A stretch of DNA of 64,000 bases from Hypoxylon rubiginosum (Eukaryota; Ascomycota; Sordariomycetes; Xylariales; Hypoxylaceae). Positions 38,189 to 51,120 of this stretch are shown piece by piece. Positions within the stretch are counted from its first letter, which is position 1. Each line of letters opens with the position of its first letter. The translations under genes were made by a program, and so were the position numbers. Under the pieces are notes generated by a model. That model saw only the letters and a program-made list of their open reading frames with translations. It was not told the DNA's origin and ran no database searches. The stretch is taken from NCBI GenBank assembly GCA_902806565.1, contig CADCXA010000053.1, positions 558,001 to 622,000 on the forward strand. Direction: 5' to 3'.

Positions 38189-40050
38189 ATGAATTCATCA
38201 GTTGTCAATCTACCATCACCGGTCATAACCCCGCCTATTCTAAGCCAGGTTAAGGATGAAATTTGGCTGCGAGCGGGTCAGTGGTGCCTTGTCGCCTTGA
38301 CACTTATATATGCCAATAGGATCGCAAGAACAATATTTCGAAAATACACTTTCAGCCGCTTCTCGAAAGCCAGCGGATGCCTACCTGTTCCTATAGCGGC
38401 GAACCCCTTCCCCTTACCTTGGAGCGTTGGGCGAAAGTACGAGGTGTATAAGGCGTCTGTAGCTGGTGACCTCTTTGAAGGTCACTTCCTGCGGAAGTAT
38501 ACCAAATATGGCAACACACACGCAATTGTGTCTCCTATCATGGGAACACAGAAGGGCATCAACACGGTAGAGCCCGAGAACATTAAGGCGGTACTAGCTA
38601 CCCGGTTTGATGATTATAAACGGCCCGCGTTCAGGTCATTGGCTGCTGAGCCCATGCTTCTCCCGGGACTCTTCACAACGGACGGGTACGTTGAGACGGT
38701 AGACTTCGGCTCCCGAGATAAATAGCTACTGACCAACTTCTAGACCTCTCTGGGCACATTGGCGAGCCATGGTAAAGCCGCAGTTTACGAGGAGGCGATT
38801 TGACCAAAACATTGCCGATAGTGAGAGGCATATGCAGCTTGTGTTCACGGCTTTCGGGCAACCAAAGGAAAACGGCTGGACAGACGACGTGGATCTTCTA
38901 GTAATCAAGCCCGATTCCTATAACTGTACTGAAAACAGAGACTAATGGCGCTGTAAGGATCACCTTTACCGGTTAGCGATGGATACCGCTACCCAATTCC
39001 TCTTCGGAGCTGCTGCGGAGACTCAGACGGCGGCCTTAGTCCGCGCTGGGAAAATTCCGGCCGAGTCGTACGTCAAGTCTCTACTGGACGGCTTCGACGA
39101 TAAATTTTTCGAGGCGGCGAGCTATGTCGGCCATCGGATAAAGCTGTCCAACATGTACTGGGTATACGATGGCCTCGCATACCGCCGGGTCTGCCGCGAG
39201 CTGTACGCCATGGTCGACGTATACATCACCGACGTTAGAAGACGCTCCGCGGCGCGGACCGAAGCGGAGAAAGAAGACGGGATGCATTCGAACATGGTGG
39301 AGGAGATGGAAGCACAGGGCGCTTCGCAACGCGATATGGTCAACCAGACAATGCATCTCCTGGTTGCGGGGATGGACACCTCAGCTGCCGCCCTAGGCTG
39401 GACCTTCAGCATGCTCGCCGCGCACCCCGAGGAATACCGGAAACTGCGCGAAGCCGTGATGGAGAAGTTCGGTACGGAAAAGAACCGACTGGAGCCATTC
39501 AATCTGGAAACGCTGAAGAGCTGCGAGTACCTCCAGTGGGTTATCCAAGAAACTCTTCGGCTTTTTCCAGCGGGGCCTATCAACGTCCGCGAAGCCGTCA
39601 GAGACACCGTTCTTCCTGTCGGTGGCGGGCCCGACGGAAAGGGGCCTGTTGCTGTCCGGAAGGGTGCCAGGGTCCAAATTGGAACTTACTACACGCACCG
39701 GAGAAAGGACGTGTGGGGAGAAGACGCCGACGAGTTCCGTCCGGACCGGTGGAGAGGAAGACGGAAGGGCTGGGACTTCACTCCGTTCAGTGGAGGCCCC
39801 CAGGTCTGTGTCGGCCGTAAGTGATGACCTGAGGCGTACCTTTTCATTGGACACGCGACTAACGAATTACTGCGCAGAGGGCTACTCCATAACACAGATC
39901 TCGTACACTATCGCTAAATTTGCTTTGCGTTTTGACGAGTTAGAGCCGTCCCCGGGGAGCAATAACGCTCGACGCAAGTGGATGACTGTGCTTACGCCGG
40001 GCGATGGTGTTAAAGTACGGATGCATCTAGCGCCAGAGGCGACGCCGTGA
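38189..40050 (+). CDS. Cytochrome P450, CYP52/alkane-hydroxylase-like
   Basis: Four exons (38189-38685, 38744-38900, 38958-39816, 39878-40050) join in phase to 561 residues. An N-terminal membrane anchor (about residues 30-50) is followed by the catalytic domain: the C-helix region PLWAHWRAMVKPQFTRRRF, I-helix AGMDTS at 355-360, ExxR (ETLR) at 416-419, FRPDRW, and the haem loop FSGGPQVCVGQ with Cys502, whose final Gln is split by the last intron. The PAGPINVREAVRDTVLPVGGG segment after ExxR is typical of CYP52-type fungal P450s, which hydroxylate fatty chains and alkanes. An ER-bound NADPH-dependent monooxygenase is predicted. It lies convergent to the hydrolase and 15 kb from the terpene synthase, so oxidation of a terpene skeleton is plausible. 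The stops seen in naive frames all fall in introns; the gene is intact. Confidence 0.88.
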
Positions 40051-40536
40051 GCATGTAAGAGTTTGAAAAGGGGAGGGGGATCTGATTGGAACATTGTATA
40101 TTAAAGCTGGCGTCATTGCGATCAAAGAGAATCTGATAGATGACAAGAGGGCTACATTAAAAATTGAAGGAATACTAAAATGGGAATATAGACAGATGGG
40201 TAGACCTTAAGTTAGAGGTCGTTAAGACAGACAAACTGAGACTTACCACTCGAGAAATTATCCCAATGCACTCCGCGCTTTCTGCTGAATAGCCCATCAA
40301 CGATTGGTAAAAGCCAACTAGAAGCAGAAAATATAGTAGGCTATTTACAGACGAGAGCTTGAACCCGACCGTCTGGTGCGGCGCATGCAACCTCCGCTCT
40401 ATATCTATCTCTATACTATATATTACATGCGCAGACGTTGCGTTTCGCTTGCACACTGCATGTTCTCTAATAAGCCACAAGTATTTGGGCAATACCCAGT
40501 CTTAACATCTGACTCAACCTGGCCGTCTCTCTCCTC
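40051..40536. other. Spacer between convergent P450 and hydrolase genes
   Basis: The 3' regions of both genes. A run of TATA/CTATA-like words occurs near 40395-40430. No further gene. Confidence 0.5.
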
Positions 40537-41770
40537 TTATCTCCACACGAATTCTCGCAACCACTCGCCCAAGATTTTTTGAGCGGCCACCTCCTTCAAT
40601 TTCGCGTCTTCCAGCGATTCTTTATCGTGCCATTCTTTCGGTATCCGATCGAACCCGTGAATCTGATCCGGCACCAGTAGCCAGCGCACGCTGCGCTTCC
40701 CGTCCTCGTCGACGTGCTCGAACGCATATCTCTCGTCGTCCAAGATAAGCTGCCCCTTCTCCGCCGACGGCTTCTCCTGGCCTACCTTGTCCGTGAACGC
40801 GGGTTCCGGCCGCCCCGCCAGTTTGCTCGCCATGCGCCACGTCTCGTGTGCGAGCTGGTCGAGCTCCACGCCGACGAAGAAGATATGCGGGGGCAGCGTA
40901 TCGCGGGGGGCAAAGTACGGCGAGAGTCGGACATCTTTCATATTGACCCCTGGATTTAGATAGCTCCACGAGAAGACGGGCGCCAACTTCGCCAGGTAAT
41001 CGGACGGCTCCGCGCGCACGCCTGCCCCGAGGTCGGGCTTGTAATATCGCGTCGTGACTTTGACATCTCCGGGTATGCTCTGATCCACGACGGCATAAAT
41101 AGGCAGCGCGGCCGAGGGCTTGACCTTTTCTCGAATCGACGGCAGCTGGCACACGCTGAGGGTCAGACATCCGCCAGCGGAAAAGCCGCCGATCGCTATA
41201 CGGGTCTTGTCTATCGGAAGGCTCTCGTCTTCGAATGCGGCTAATATTAGAGCTTCGGCGTCGTATATGGCGGTCGGAAAGGGATAGGCGGGGGCTTTGC
41301 GATAGTTGACGGCGACTATGAGCATGTTGTGCATGCTGGCGAAGCGCGCATTCCACTCGTCGTCATCGTTAGGTCTGCCGAGGCAGAACCCGCCGCCATG
41401 AATGCTAAATAGGGTCGGAAGAAGGGCTTGGGAGGTCTTCGGATCGTACGACTTGGGAAAAAAGATTCTGTAAAAAGATTCCAAGTTAGATTTGGCTGGC
41501 TAGGGATCACAATAATACTGGGTTGGGCCGTCGCTCGCGCGCATGGAAAGGGAAAGGGAGGATATCGGGAGCGCCGTACCTGATTGGCAAGGATGGTCGG
41601 CACGGGTAAGTCTTGACAATATCGGGAGGTATCTCTGGGGGGTAGAACCAATCTCTGTACCACAGGACTGGTGCGCCTAGGTATTGGAGGGTGTAGATGA
41701 CGATGGCGTGTGAAAGTCGCGAAAGTATGGGTAGACTCGGACGTTTGTCCTGCCTGACCTCGTCTGCCAT
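40537..41770 (-). CDS. Alpha/beta hydrolase of the hormone-sensitive lipase family
   Basis: Two exons (41770-41580 and 41467-40537) form 373 residues. The oxyanion-hole motif HGGG is at 87-90, the nucleophile elbow GFSAG at 158-162 (Ser160), and the likely acid and base are Asp267 (GVELDQLA) and His334 (QIHGFDR), the order of the HSL/GDXG family. There is a hydrophobic stretch near residues 17-32 but no clear cleavable signal, so it may be membrane-anchored or cytosolic. Such enzymes hydrolyse or transfer short acyl esters. It shares a 768-bp divergent promoter region with the ABC transporter, which supports joint expression. In the cluster it could add to or trim an ester on the terpenoid. 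It is intact, with all triad residues present. Confidence 0.9.
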
Positions 41771-42538
41771 AGTTGGAGGTTGGAGATTTGGTTAGGTACA
41801 GGCGAATGCGTTTCGAACGAGCAGCAGTATCGTGTTTCTTTTTCGTCTCTCTTCTTTAATCATGCGCGTACGGCGAGTATATGACAATATGTTAGGTACA
41901 TATAGGCAATTGCGCCTTACGTGTTTGAAGACGCGGCCTTCTGCATCTTGTCGCAATCCGGCGCAATGCTGCCCGCCCTGTCTGCCTGCCCGCCGAGCCC
42001 AATAGCAGGTTAGGTACCTGTTTCCTAGCTGAGTTCGGTAACAATAGTCGGGGCTTTTGCTCGGAGTCAATTACCCCTGGCTGCAGGTGCCCTGTAGCTA
42101 CAGGCTCGTTATCGATAAGACCAGCAGAAGGCAGAGTGTCAGGTTGCGCAACGGTCATTTCCAATACCCGTCCTCCGTTTATTTCTTTACTGCAGAAGAT
42201 ACCTTATGTAATTCTAGTTCTAGTCACAAGTGGGTAACGTCGTAAGCTACATACAAGTGAACAGTGAAGAGTCACAGGCCGAACACCGCAACGGTTTTCG
42301 GTGTTCTGCCATATTCGGCAAGACCTTCAGTATCATCGCTTGATCTCGTCACTTTCCCGTGCAGCCTTGATATGCAGTGAGCATGTCCGAGTACGTTTAT
42401 TGTGATGCCTGGACGCTGTCGGGTATATCTATCCATGATAAAGCACTCGGGATATTCTAGACTCCAACACGGCCGCGGATCTGATTTCCCCCTATCCATT
42501 GCCACGAGGCCATACATCTATATACTATTTAAGACGAG
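41771..42538. promoter_or_regulatory. Divergent promoter region, hydrolase and ABC transporter
   Basis: The two start codons are 768 bases apart and face away from each other. A TATATACTATTT word lies at about 42520-42531, 10-20 bases before the transporter ATG, and GGTTAGGTACCTGT near 42010 is one of the recurrent AGGTACCT palindromes. No binding site can be assigned. Confidence 0.45.
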
Positions 42539-45500
42539 ATGCTGTTTTCTGCCTGTGCTAATGCTAATGACCAATCTCTAGGACCTAGTGTTCAGGGGTG
42601 CCGAGGTGACTTCGACTTCACCGTGAAGTTTGAGCAGCTGTTTTTCTCCATCACGCCCTCCGCCATCTTCATTATTGCGTCTCTATGGCGGACCGCCTTA
42701 CTTGTACGGAAGCCTACTATCGTTGGCGCGCCGTTACTGCGCCTGACGAAACTTGTAAGTCCATACATAGCCCGTCAGATGTACTTCCTCGTCCAGACAT
42801 GCTCACGCATCAAAATAGGGCGCCCTCGCAGCATACGCTTCCTTGGAGCTTTCTTCACTTCTCTCCGTTGCGTTACGCTCCATTGATGCCAATGATGTAG
42901 ACGTCGCATCTTGTCTGCTGCGTCTTGTCGCTGCTCTTTGCATGATCGTCCTTTCTTATTTGGATCATGGCAAGTCGCCGAGGCCGTCCATTTTCCTGGG
43001 TGCATATCTCTCCTTGACGCTTCTACTTGACATTGCGCAGGCCCGAACTTACTGGCTGGCTTCGTCTATTCGTCCGGAGGTGGCATTCACCGCCATATTC
43101 ACGGCTTCATTGGCCATGAAGGTCGTCATCCTCGTGCTCGAAGCGCAGCGGAAAGCCAAGTGGGTTACGTGGGACTCGAAAGACCATAGCCCGGAAGAGA
43201 CCAGTGGTATTTACAGCCTGGGCGTGTACTTCTGGCTTAACCGGCTCTTTCTCGATGGATATCACAAGATCCTAGAAATTTCGGATCTTTATCCCCTCGA
43301 CAAGAACATGGCTGCCGACCACCTCTTTAGACGCTTTACATGGCATATGAACAATGCAAAGCTCAAGGGCCGCAAGCTGGATCTGATCAAGATTTTAGGC
43401 CGGTCTCTAGTAGTTCCTCTCGTCCTTCCGATACCAGCGAGACTCGCTTTGATTGGATTCAACTTTTGCCAGCCACTATTTATAAATAGTCTAGTTACGA
43501 AGCTATCAGAGCCTGAAAGCTTCTTCACACCTAATCTCCGAAACGGGTTCATCGGCGCTAGTGTCGCTATCTACACCTCAATCGCGATTTCGTCGGCGCT
43601 TTACTGGTATTTTCAAGAACGGATGCTCTACATGTCTCGTGGCTGTCTCGTCTCGGCCATCTATACGAAAACCACCCAGGCACGCATGTCTGGTGAAGAT
43701 GAGAATGCATCCCTGACGCTTATGAGCGTGGACGTGGAACGTATTATGCAAGGCTTTAGGACATTGCATGAATTTGTACGTGGTCTCTTAACTAGTCATT
43801 CGCTTCTTGCTATTCCTCACACGCTGCATTGTCCGATCTGACTGCTCTTGTCGACGACGACTGAGCCTCTCCTGATTGTAAAAAGGTTGTCTTCGGAATG
43901 TAAACTAATCACCACCTTAGTGGGCAAATTTTATTGAAGTTGCACTTGCTAGCTGGCTATTATATGAGTTACTGGGGGCAGCCTTCGTCGCACCCATCGT
44001 GATCGTCTTAATCTGCGTCGGCGGGGTGTCTTTCACCATGCGGTTTATGGGCCAAGGCCAAAGATTGTGGATGGCCGCAGTGCAAAAAAGGGTTGGGCTT
44101 ACTTCGAGTGTCATTGCCAATATGAAGAATATCAAGATCTCCGGCCTGACTCAATCCATCGCCCGCTTCGTCGAAAAGCTACGAGTTGACGAACTACAAG
44201 CTGGTTCGGGTTTCCGAAAGCTGTTGTTGATTTCAGCAACTTTCGCGTACGTCCCGCTTCTTCTCAGCCCTGCTGTGACCTTGGGGGTAGCACGGCAGAA
44301 TCTCGACGCAGCGACAATATATACATCGGTATCTTACCTTCTTTTAATGGGAGTGCCCCTAAACAACATATTTCAGTCATTACCTTTACTTTCGGCAGCA
44401 GTCACCTGCCTACGGCGAATACAGAAGTTTCTCGAGAGTGAGACACAGGAAGATTTTCGGATCTGGTCTACCAAGTTGAGGAGTGATCAGGAAAAACTTT
44501 CCATCGACCAGCTCTCTGGTCTGCCAGCAGTATCTATCAAAAACGGTGGCTTCGGCTGGGAAAATGAGAAGATGGTTCTTAATGATATCAATGTCGAGAT
44601 CCCCAGGGGCGCTCTTACAATGGTTGTAGGGCCCATCGCTTCAGGAAAATCGAGCCTTTGCAAAGCACTATTGGGAGAAATACCGTACAGTCAAGGGACT
44701 ATTACGATGACGACCCAGTTGCCGCGCGTCGGGTACTGCGATCAAACACCATTCTTATCGAATGGTAGTATCAAAGACAATATCGTAGGGTATTCTCCTT
44801 TTGACGCGGAACGATACGCCGATATTATCGACGCTACTATGCTCAACGTCGACTTCGAGACACTACCTCAGGCCGACAAGACAAACGTTGGTAGCAATGG
44901 CATAACTCTTTCCGGTGGCCAGAAACAACGAGTCTCTCTAGCAAGATGCCTCTACTTGCAGTCTGATCTACTGATTCTGGATGACGTCTTTAGTGGCTTA
45001 GACGCAGACACCGAAGACCAGGTATTTCAGCGTGTCTTTGGAGAAAACGGAATCCTAAAACGGCGGCAAGCGACAGTAATCCTGTGCACGCATTCCGTTC
45101 GGCATCTTCCAGCTGCCGGGCATGTTGTTGCTCTTGGATCTGCAGGAACCGTCGTCGAACAGGGAACTTTTAACGATCTTCTCGCAAACAAAAGCTATAT
45201 TCATAGCCTGGGTGTCAAATCCTGGTCGACAAGCCGAGTCACGAGCGAGAAGATCGAGTCCGATGATAGCAGTAATTCATTACAACCTGATCTGTTGAGG
45301 AGAATTTCTACTACTCTACCTCCTGTACAAGAAGCCGATAATAAGAGCCGAATAGAAGGCGATAAGGCGACCTATTTGGTTTACTTCAAAAGCATGGGAA
45401 CAGTGCTTGCCACCTCCTTATTCGTCTGTGGCGCATCCTTTGGCTTCTTTTATAACTACCCTACAATATGGTTGAAGTATTGGTCGGACGATACTGCTGC

Positions 45501-47427
45501 GGCACACTCATTTGGATACTACGCAGGAATATATGCTGTGCTCCAATGTTGCTCTCTGATATCGTTGTTGGCCCTTGGCACCTTGCTCTACATCACGGTC
45601 ATCAATCGGTCAGGTCTCGTGCTTCATCACGACGCTTTACGGACACTCGTGCATGCACCCCTTCGTTTCTTCACTGCCACTGACCAAGGCATTATCACGA
45701 ATTTATTTTCCCAAGACCTCAACCTCATCGATAATGAGCTACCTAATGCCCTTCTCAACACCATATACACGGTGTTTGTTGCCATTGGACAAGCCGCTGT
45801 TATCGCCAGCTCCTCGCCCTATTTAGCGATCAGCTATCCATTCCTGATATGCATACTGTATGGTATTCAGAAGTTCTATCTCCGAACTTCGAGGCAGTTG
45901 AGACTGCTAGACCTTGAGGCGAAGTCTCCACTCTAGTAAGTAGCATGCCACTCCAGAATTCGTCTTGGGTCTTTGATCTGGCCATTTGAGGCAGCAAAGT
46001 GACTACACAGACGAGAAAACTCTGCTAACATACCATAGCACTCACTTCCTGGATACGACGAAGGGTATAGTCACCCTTCGAGCCTTTGGATTTACGGAGG
46101 AGGATCGTGTAAAGAATGCTTACCTTTTAGATACGTCTCAACGACCTGCGTACCTGCTTACCATGATTCAACAGTCAGTTTTCCCTTGACATATAATATC
46201 CTCTCCTCTAGCTACGTCCAGCTTCATATCCATGCGCATCTCTTCGTTCTACACATATCATGAACCGTCACCACCAACTTCTCTAATGACTAATTTCGTA
46301 TCGTAGGTGGCTATCGCTGGTGTTGAATTTCGTTGTCGCTATCATCGGTGTGCTCATTACGACGCTTGCTGTCCGTCTCCGCTCCAATTCCGGGTTTACG
46401 GGTGCGTCTCTCGTGACACTGATGGGGTTTGGGGAAATGCTGTCAGGTATCGTCACGAGTTACACGCTTCTTGAGACGTCGCTGGGCGCCATCAGCCGGC
46501 TCAAGGCCTTTGACAAAACGGCCAAAACGGAGGATAAGGATGCCGAAGATATTTTACCCTCCGAGGAGTGGCCCCAGCGTGGAGAAATTGTCCTAAAGGG
46601 CGTGTCAGCTAGTTATGGGTATGAACTGCTCCCCTAATATTTGGAATCGTACTAAAGCTGAAATATTCTTTAGTACCGAAGAACCAACCGAAATACCAAA
46701 CCTGGCACTCAAAAACGTCCAGCTTCAAATACGCCCAGGGGAGAAAGTGGCTATTTGCGGGCGCACCGGAAGCGGCAAATCCTCTCTCGTAGCTCTGCTG
46801 CTCAAACTGCTAGACCCCCTCGACGACACGCCCGATAGCGTGTACATAGACAACACGTCGCTTCGCCGGCTGAACCGCTCGCTGCTCCGCCAGCGCATCA
46901 TCGCCATTCCCCAAGACGTGGTCTTCCTGCCGGACGGCTCGACGTTCCAGGAAAACCTCGACCCCTTCAACGTGTCCGTGGCCGCGGACGCGGAGGCCGT
47001 GCTCGAGGCCGTGGGCCTCTGGGCTTTCGTCCGCGACCGCGGCGGCCTCGACGCGGACATGACGACCAGCACGCTGAGCCAGGGGCAGCGGCAACTGTTC
47101 TCGCTCGCGCGGGCGGTCCTGCGCAGGCGGGTCCGCGCCCGGAGTCTCGGGCTCGGCGGCGGCGGGTCCGAGGGCGGCGTCCTGCTCCTCGACGAGGTGA
47201 GCTCGAGCGTGGACCGCGAGACGGAGAAGACGATGCAGGAGGTGATCCGCTCCGAGTTCAGGGAGTACACGGTGGTCGCCGTGAGCCACCGTCTGGATAT
47301 GGTGATGGATTACGACCGCGTGGTCATTATGGAAAAGGGCGAGATTGTCGAGGTCGGCAACCCAGCGGAGCTCGTCAAAGAGCCGGGGACCAGGTTTGGA
47401 GACCTATGGAGCCTGGGCGGGAAGTAG
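42539..47427 (+). CDS. ABCC-type (MRP-like) full ABC transporter
   Basis: Six exons (42539-42754, 42819-43775, 43921-45935, 46039-46173, 46307-46618, 46674-47427) join in phase to 1462 residues, the usual fungal ABCC length. Layout: an N-terminal extra membrane domain, TMD1 after GVYFWLNRLF, and NBD1 with Walker A GPIASGKSS (628-636), signature LSGGQKQR (721-728) and Walker B LLILDD (741-746). TMD2 follows, then NBD2 with Walker A GRTGSGKSS (from 1241), LSQGQRQ and LLLDEVSSSVD. In NBD1 the catalytic Glu after Walker B is Asp, as normal for the degenerate ABCC site. TMD2 is split by two small exons. Likely exports or vacuolarly sequesters an amphipathic or conjugated product. Position between tailoring genes suggests self-resistance or product efflux. 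The third nucleotide-binding segment in NBD2 has a Gly/Ser-rich GLGGGGSEGG insertion just before Walker B. Confidence 0.93.
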
Positions 47428-50002
47428 ATGCGCATGTAATAGTCAGATGGGATGGGTACGTGAGCCATAGTAGTGCTTGTTGGAGGCTGAAGCTTGTCTC
47501 AGTCATGTCATCTTACAGAATAGGTCTGGCTTAGATTACCTGTCTGCATGTAGGCCTTCAGCCATCCAAGTCATACAATTCAACAGGTCATCCTTTACGT
47601 GTTTTCGTAGTTGTTAATTGGCAAGTTCGTGACTCGCACTTTGCGAGAAAAAATATATAGTACCAACCATCCTTCTTCACGCCCTCAGAAAGCTGAAGAT
47701 CGTAATGAAAAAAAAATGAAAATGAAAAAAGGTGTTGCCCGTATTCCCGACCAAGGAAGCAGTGTAATACCAAGGTCAAGAGGCCACGAGCAGCCTTGAG
47801 ATACCAAAAATTGAGATTTGTCCAAAGAAAAAAAAAGGACGAAAGTGTCAGCCTGAAAAACACCTCTGATAACCACAAGGAAGACAAGTGCATGACAGAA
47901 AGAAAAAAGAGATCTGTCAAAGCACCTTGGCATATCCGAACCAAAGTCTCCTCGCCCTACTCCATAGAGTATCAAAGAACTGGGAGGATATCCGACGATG
48001 CATGGGGATTTTTTACGATGATCGCAGGTCTGCCCGTAGGCGACGTAAACTCGCCAAAGGTATACCCCCCGGTAATCCAACGGACGAGTGTTACCAGACC
48101 TCGTCAGAGCGTAAATGGAACCCACTCACCAACCGATCCGAATGACAGCACAGTGGGCTAGCCGGCTCCGGGGGGAGAGTGGAATAGAAGATCTACCGAC
48201 TCGTCATGCCTCGGTGTCACGGCTCGCCGGGGAACAACAAGAACATTCGTCCGAACTGAATCATCTGAATGCGATGGAGTGTCCACCCGAGGGGATGCAA
48301 CCCTCATGCAGGGAATGGGGCACCCTGCAAGGCGAGACTGGAAATGCAAAGATCGGTCCCATGAGCGGTGCCACCAAGTAAGCACCCCTCTCACGCTGGA
48401 CTCAAGGAGGACAACCGTACACACGAACGCTCCAGTCGTGTTTGTTAGTTGAGGGCGAAGGTATCGTCTGGTGCAGATCAGGCTTGATGTTGAGTGAGAC
48501 ACTTTGGAGGAGGAATGGTGAAAGTGGAAAAAAAGAAAAAAGATGGGCGGCGCGCCGTTGAGATGGAGGAAAGCTTTTTATATGTTTAGGTGGTGATTTG
48601 GTACTTGGTACGTGTTGTTGATTTGGTGGGGCAACCAGATCAGAATCGCCTGGGGTACAGACGCGTCTAGCCTGATTAGAACATTTTAAAAGGAATCGCG
48701 AATTTTTATTGGTCAATTGGGGCTGCACGTAATCAGGTTGTCCCTTGTTGCTGGGTCGCCTAAACAACCTAATACAATGGGCTTCAGTGCCTACGAATAT
48801 TAGGTACCTTACCTGGCAACAAAAATAGAATCAGCTGGAAAAGAAGATACAAAAAAAACAAAAGCTGATTAAGACACAAAGGTACTTGGTCGTGCCAGTG
48901 ATTTCACAGTTGGCTTTGTGTACCTAATTACAATCCAATAAGCTCTACAATAATTATGTAGTTTTTGATAATTCAAGTGCTAGTTTGTCAAGATATCCAC
49001 GTAACTAGGTACATACAGAGCCAATATAGAATCACCATCCATAATCACTACCCACTGATGTGCGCTTCCAACAGCAGACTCAACGTCTCGTCTGTCTATA
49101 TCACTAGACAATTTTCATAATCTACCTATGCATTTACTGAAATTGATTTGGCTTAGCAAGCATCGCTACGGAGAAATGCAAAAGTACTACAAATATCACC
49201 AATCATATTTGCATTAGCTTAACACTGAGTAATAGATTCAAATTCTTTGAAGAGAGTGCATGGAAAATCAATCACTAGTAACAAGAGCTTCCATATTATA
49301 AATGTACTGAATTTATGGCATTGGTGCCTTAAAGGATGAATTTCACTGTCGCGTCAACAAAGGCACGTTACAAAGGGCTCCTCGGTCAGCCTTTTGACAG
49401 GGGCAGACAAGAAATTGTCACAGTACACTGCCATACGTACCTGATTACTCATGAACAGCTAGGTAGAGTACGACATTCTGTTAGTATCCGTAGGTAGGTC
49501 TGAAGTATATATTCGTTCCTCCTAGCGGCTGGATTTGAAGTCTTAAGTATCTCCTACCTACCTAGGCGACTACCTCTACGATATTCTACTTAACACCAGT
49601 TACCTCTTTAAGGTGACCGGTGCCTGAAGATACTTAGGTACCTATTATATCACCACAGGCTGCCTCTACTTGGTTGTCTGTGGCAATCTACAAATTCCAC
49701 TGCCCCGCAAAGCCGTCCTTACGTGCCTCCTATAAATCTATTTACAGCAGGACTGGTAGGAAATTAAACCCCCCTCGATACTCTATCACATAGCAGTGCA
49801 AATCCCTCTGCTGTTTACTCCCGGTACCTATGCGATCGGCAGACATCTAGACTCGAGCGTATTCCCGATATACATCCTTACGTGAACAAACGAAAAGCCT
49901 AGCTTTCATAAACTCAACCGTACGCGCAGCCAACAATCAAACTGAGTACTCGAGCCCTAATATTCGCAATTACAATCTTACCTTGCGAATCAAGGAGTCA
50001 GC
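47428..50002. other. Intergenic, rich in AGGTACCT-type palindromes
   Basis: Overlapping ORFs at 47590-48770 on both strands look random, with low-complexity Phe/Leu frames opposite A-rich runs. Several TACCTAGG or AGGTACCT words occur between 48800 and 49650. No gene recognised; the right end is the promoter of the CCCH protein. Confidence 0.5.
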
Positions 50003-50871
50003 ATGTCTCAGAACATTGTGCATCAGGGCTTGACCCAAGTCCTTACAGTAAGTCACGCCCACCCCTTACCATCTCCTCGCAAAACATATGAGATACTCAG
50101 AGATTGATCTTTAGGGACTCGGTATCTTGCTCGGTTCTGGAACAATGACGAATGAGACCCACGCCAAAATCATGAACCTAATCGAAGTGGACCAAGCTCA
50201 CGACGCCGTCGAGAGTGGCAGCGTTGCTGCGAAGGAGATGCCTGGCGGCTTTCCGGCTTGGGACGAGCAAGAGACGGCAACCTCCCAGAACGTCCAAGAC
50301 ATTCTCGGATTGGAGGGCGGAAATGAGTAAGTTATATCTCGTAATATAGAAGCCGAACTACAGCCCCCCCGCTAACGTGACTTATAGCGATTTTGGTAAC
50401 AGAAAAGTATCGTCGATCTACCGGGCTTTTGCCTCGAAAGCGTCATCGACAGCTCCGGCGAACCCTTCACCCGAACCGGCCCAGCCCAGCAGCCAGCAAA
50501 AGATTATTTGCCCTTGGTGGCTCACAGAGGGCTTCCGCTGCCGTGACGGGGATGTCGGCAAATGTCCCATGTATCACGAGGTCATCGCCGACGGCCTGAA
50601 GGACCCGCTCATGTGCCACTTCTGGTCGAACGGGGACCGATGCATCAAGAGCGAGGGCGAGTGTCGCTTCGCTCACTACCTCGCGCCTCATGGGGTCGTC
50701 GCACCCATGCCGACGAAAAAGAAGACCCAACCCCGAGCCGCATCCAACTACGAGACTGGCGGATATACTAAGTGGCCTACGTCGCCCATCCCTTCGTATG
50801 TGCCTAAGTCTAAGGAGAAGGACGATGACTTTTGGGGAGAACCGTCTGGTCAGGTCCCCGATGTCTGGTAA
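50003..50871 (+). CDS. CCCH zinc-finger protein
   Basis: Three exons (50003-50047, 50115-50326, 50388-50871) form 246 residues. The first exon encodes only 15 residues (MSQNIVHQGLTQVLT). A Ser/Pro/Ala-rich linker precedes two Cys3His units at the centre: one in ICPWWLTEGFRC..CPMYH and the second MCHFWSNGDRC..ECRFAHY, the latter with the classic C-x8-C-x6-C-x3-H spacing seen in RNA-binding CCCH fingers. The C-terminus is polar and ends in a WGEPSGQVPDVW tail. An RNA-binding or regulatory role is likely; nothing ties it directly to the terpenoid pathway, and it may be a neighbour with unrelated function. Single-residue evidence for the start: the first ATG is followed by a good donor at the end of exon 1. 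Confidence 0.82.
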
Positions 50872-51120
50872 TAAGGCAATATTGGAGCTTTGTTCTATTC
50901 AGAGCATAAAATAAGAAAGGCGGGCATGGTTACTAGACAGGGCTAGTAACGAAGGTAATCAGAGGAATCTCCTAGTCATAAGGCATGTACCGACCAGTGT
51001 CAAGAGACCGAACCCGGTTTCTCTAGACAGTCATAAATAAATCCATCACCAAGACTGAGGACAATGCGACAAGTTGATTTGACATTGCTGCTTATACCTA
51101 GATACCTAATCTACTACATA

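Noticed and set aside
46725..47289. Minus-strand ORFs of 160-180 codons opposite NBD2 of the ABC transporter
   Set aside because: The plus strand there encodes clear Walker and signature motifs; the GC-rich third positions keep the opposite frames open by chance.
47588..48767. Several ORFs on both strands after the ABC transporter
   Set aside because: They are low-complexity Phe/Leu/Lys frames around A-rich runs, mutually overlapping, without domains.
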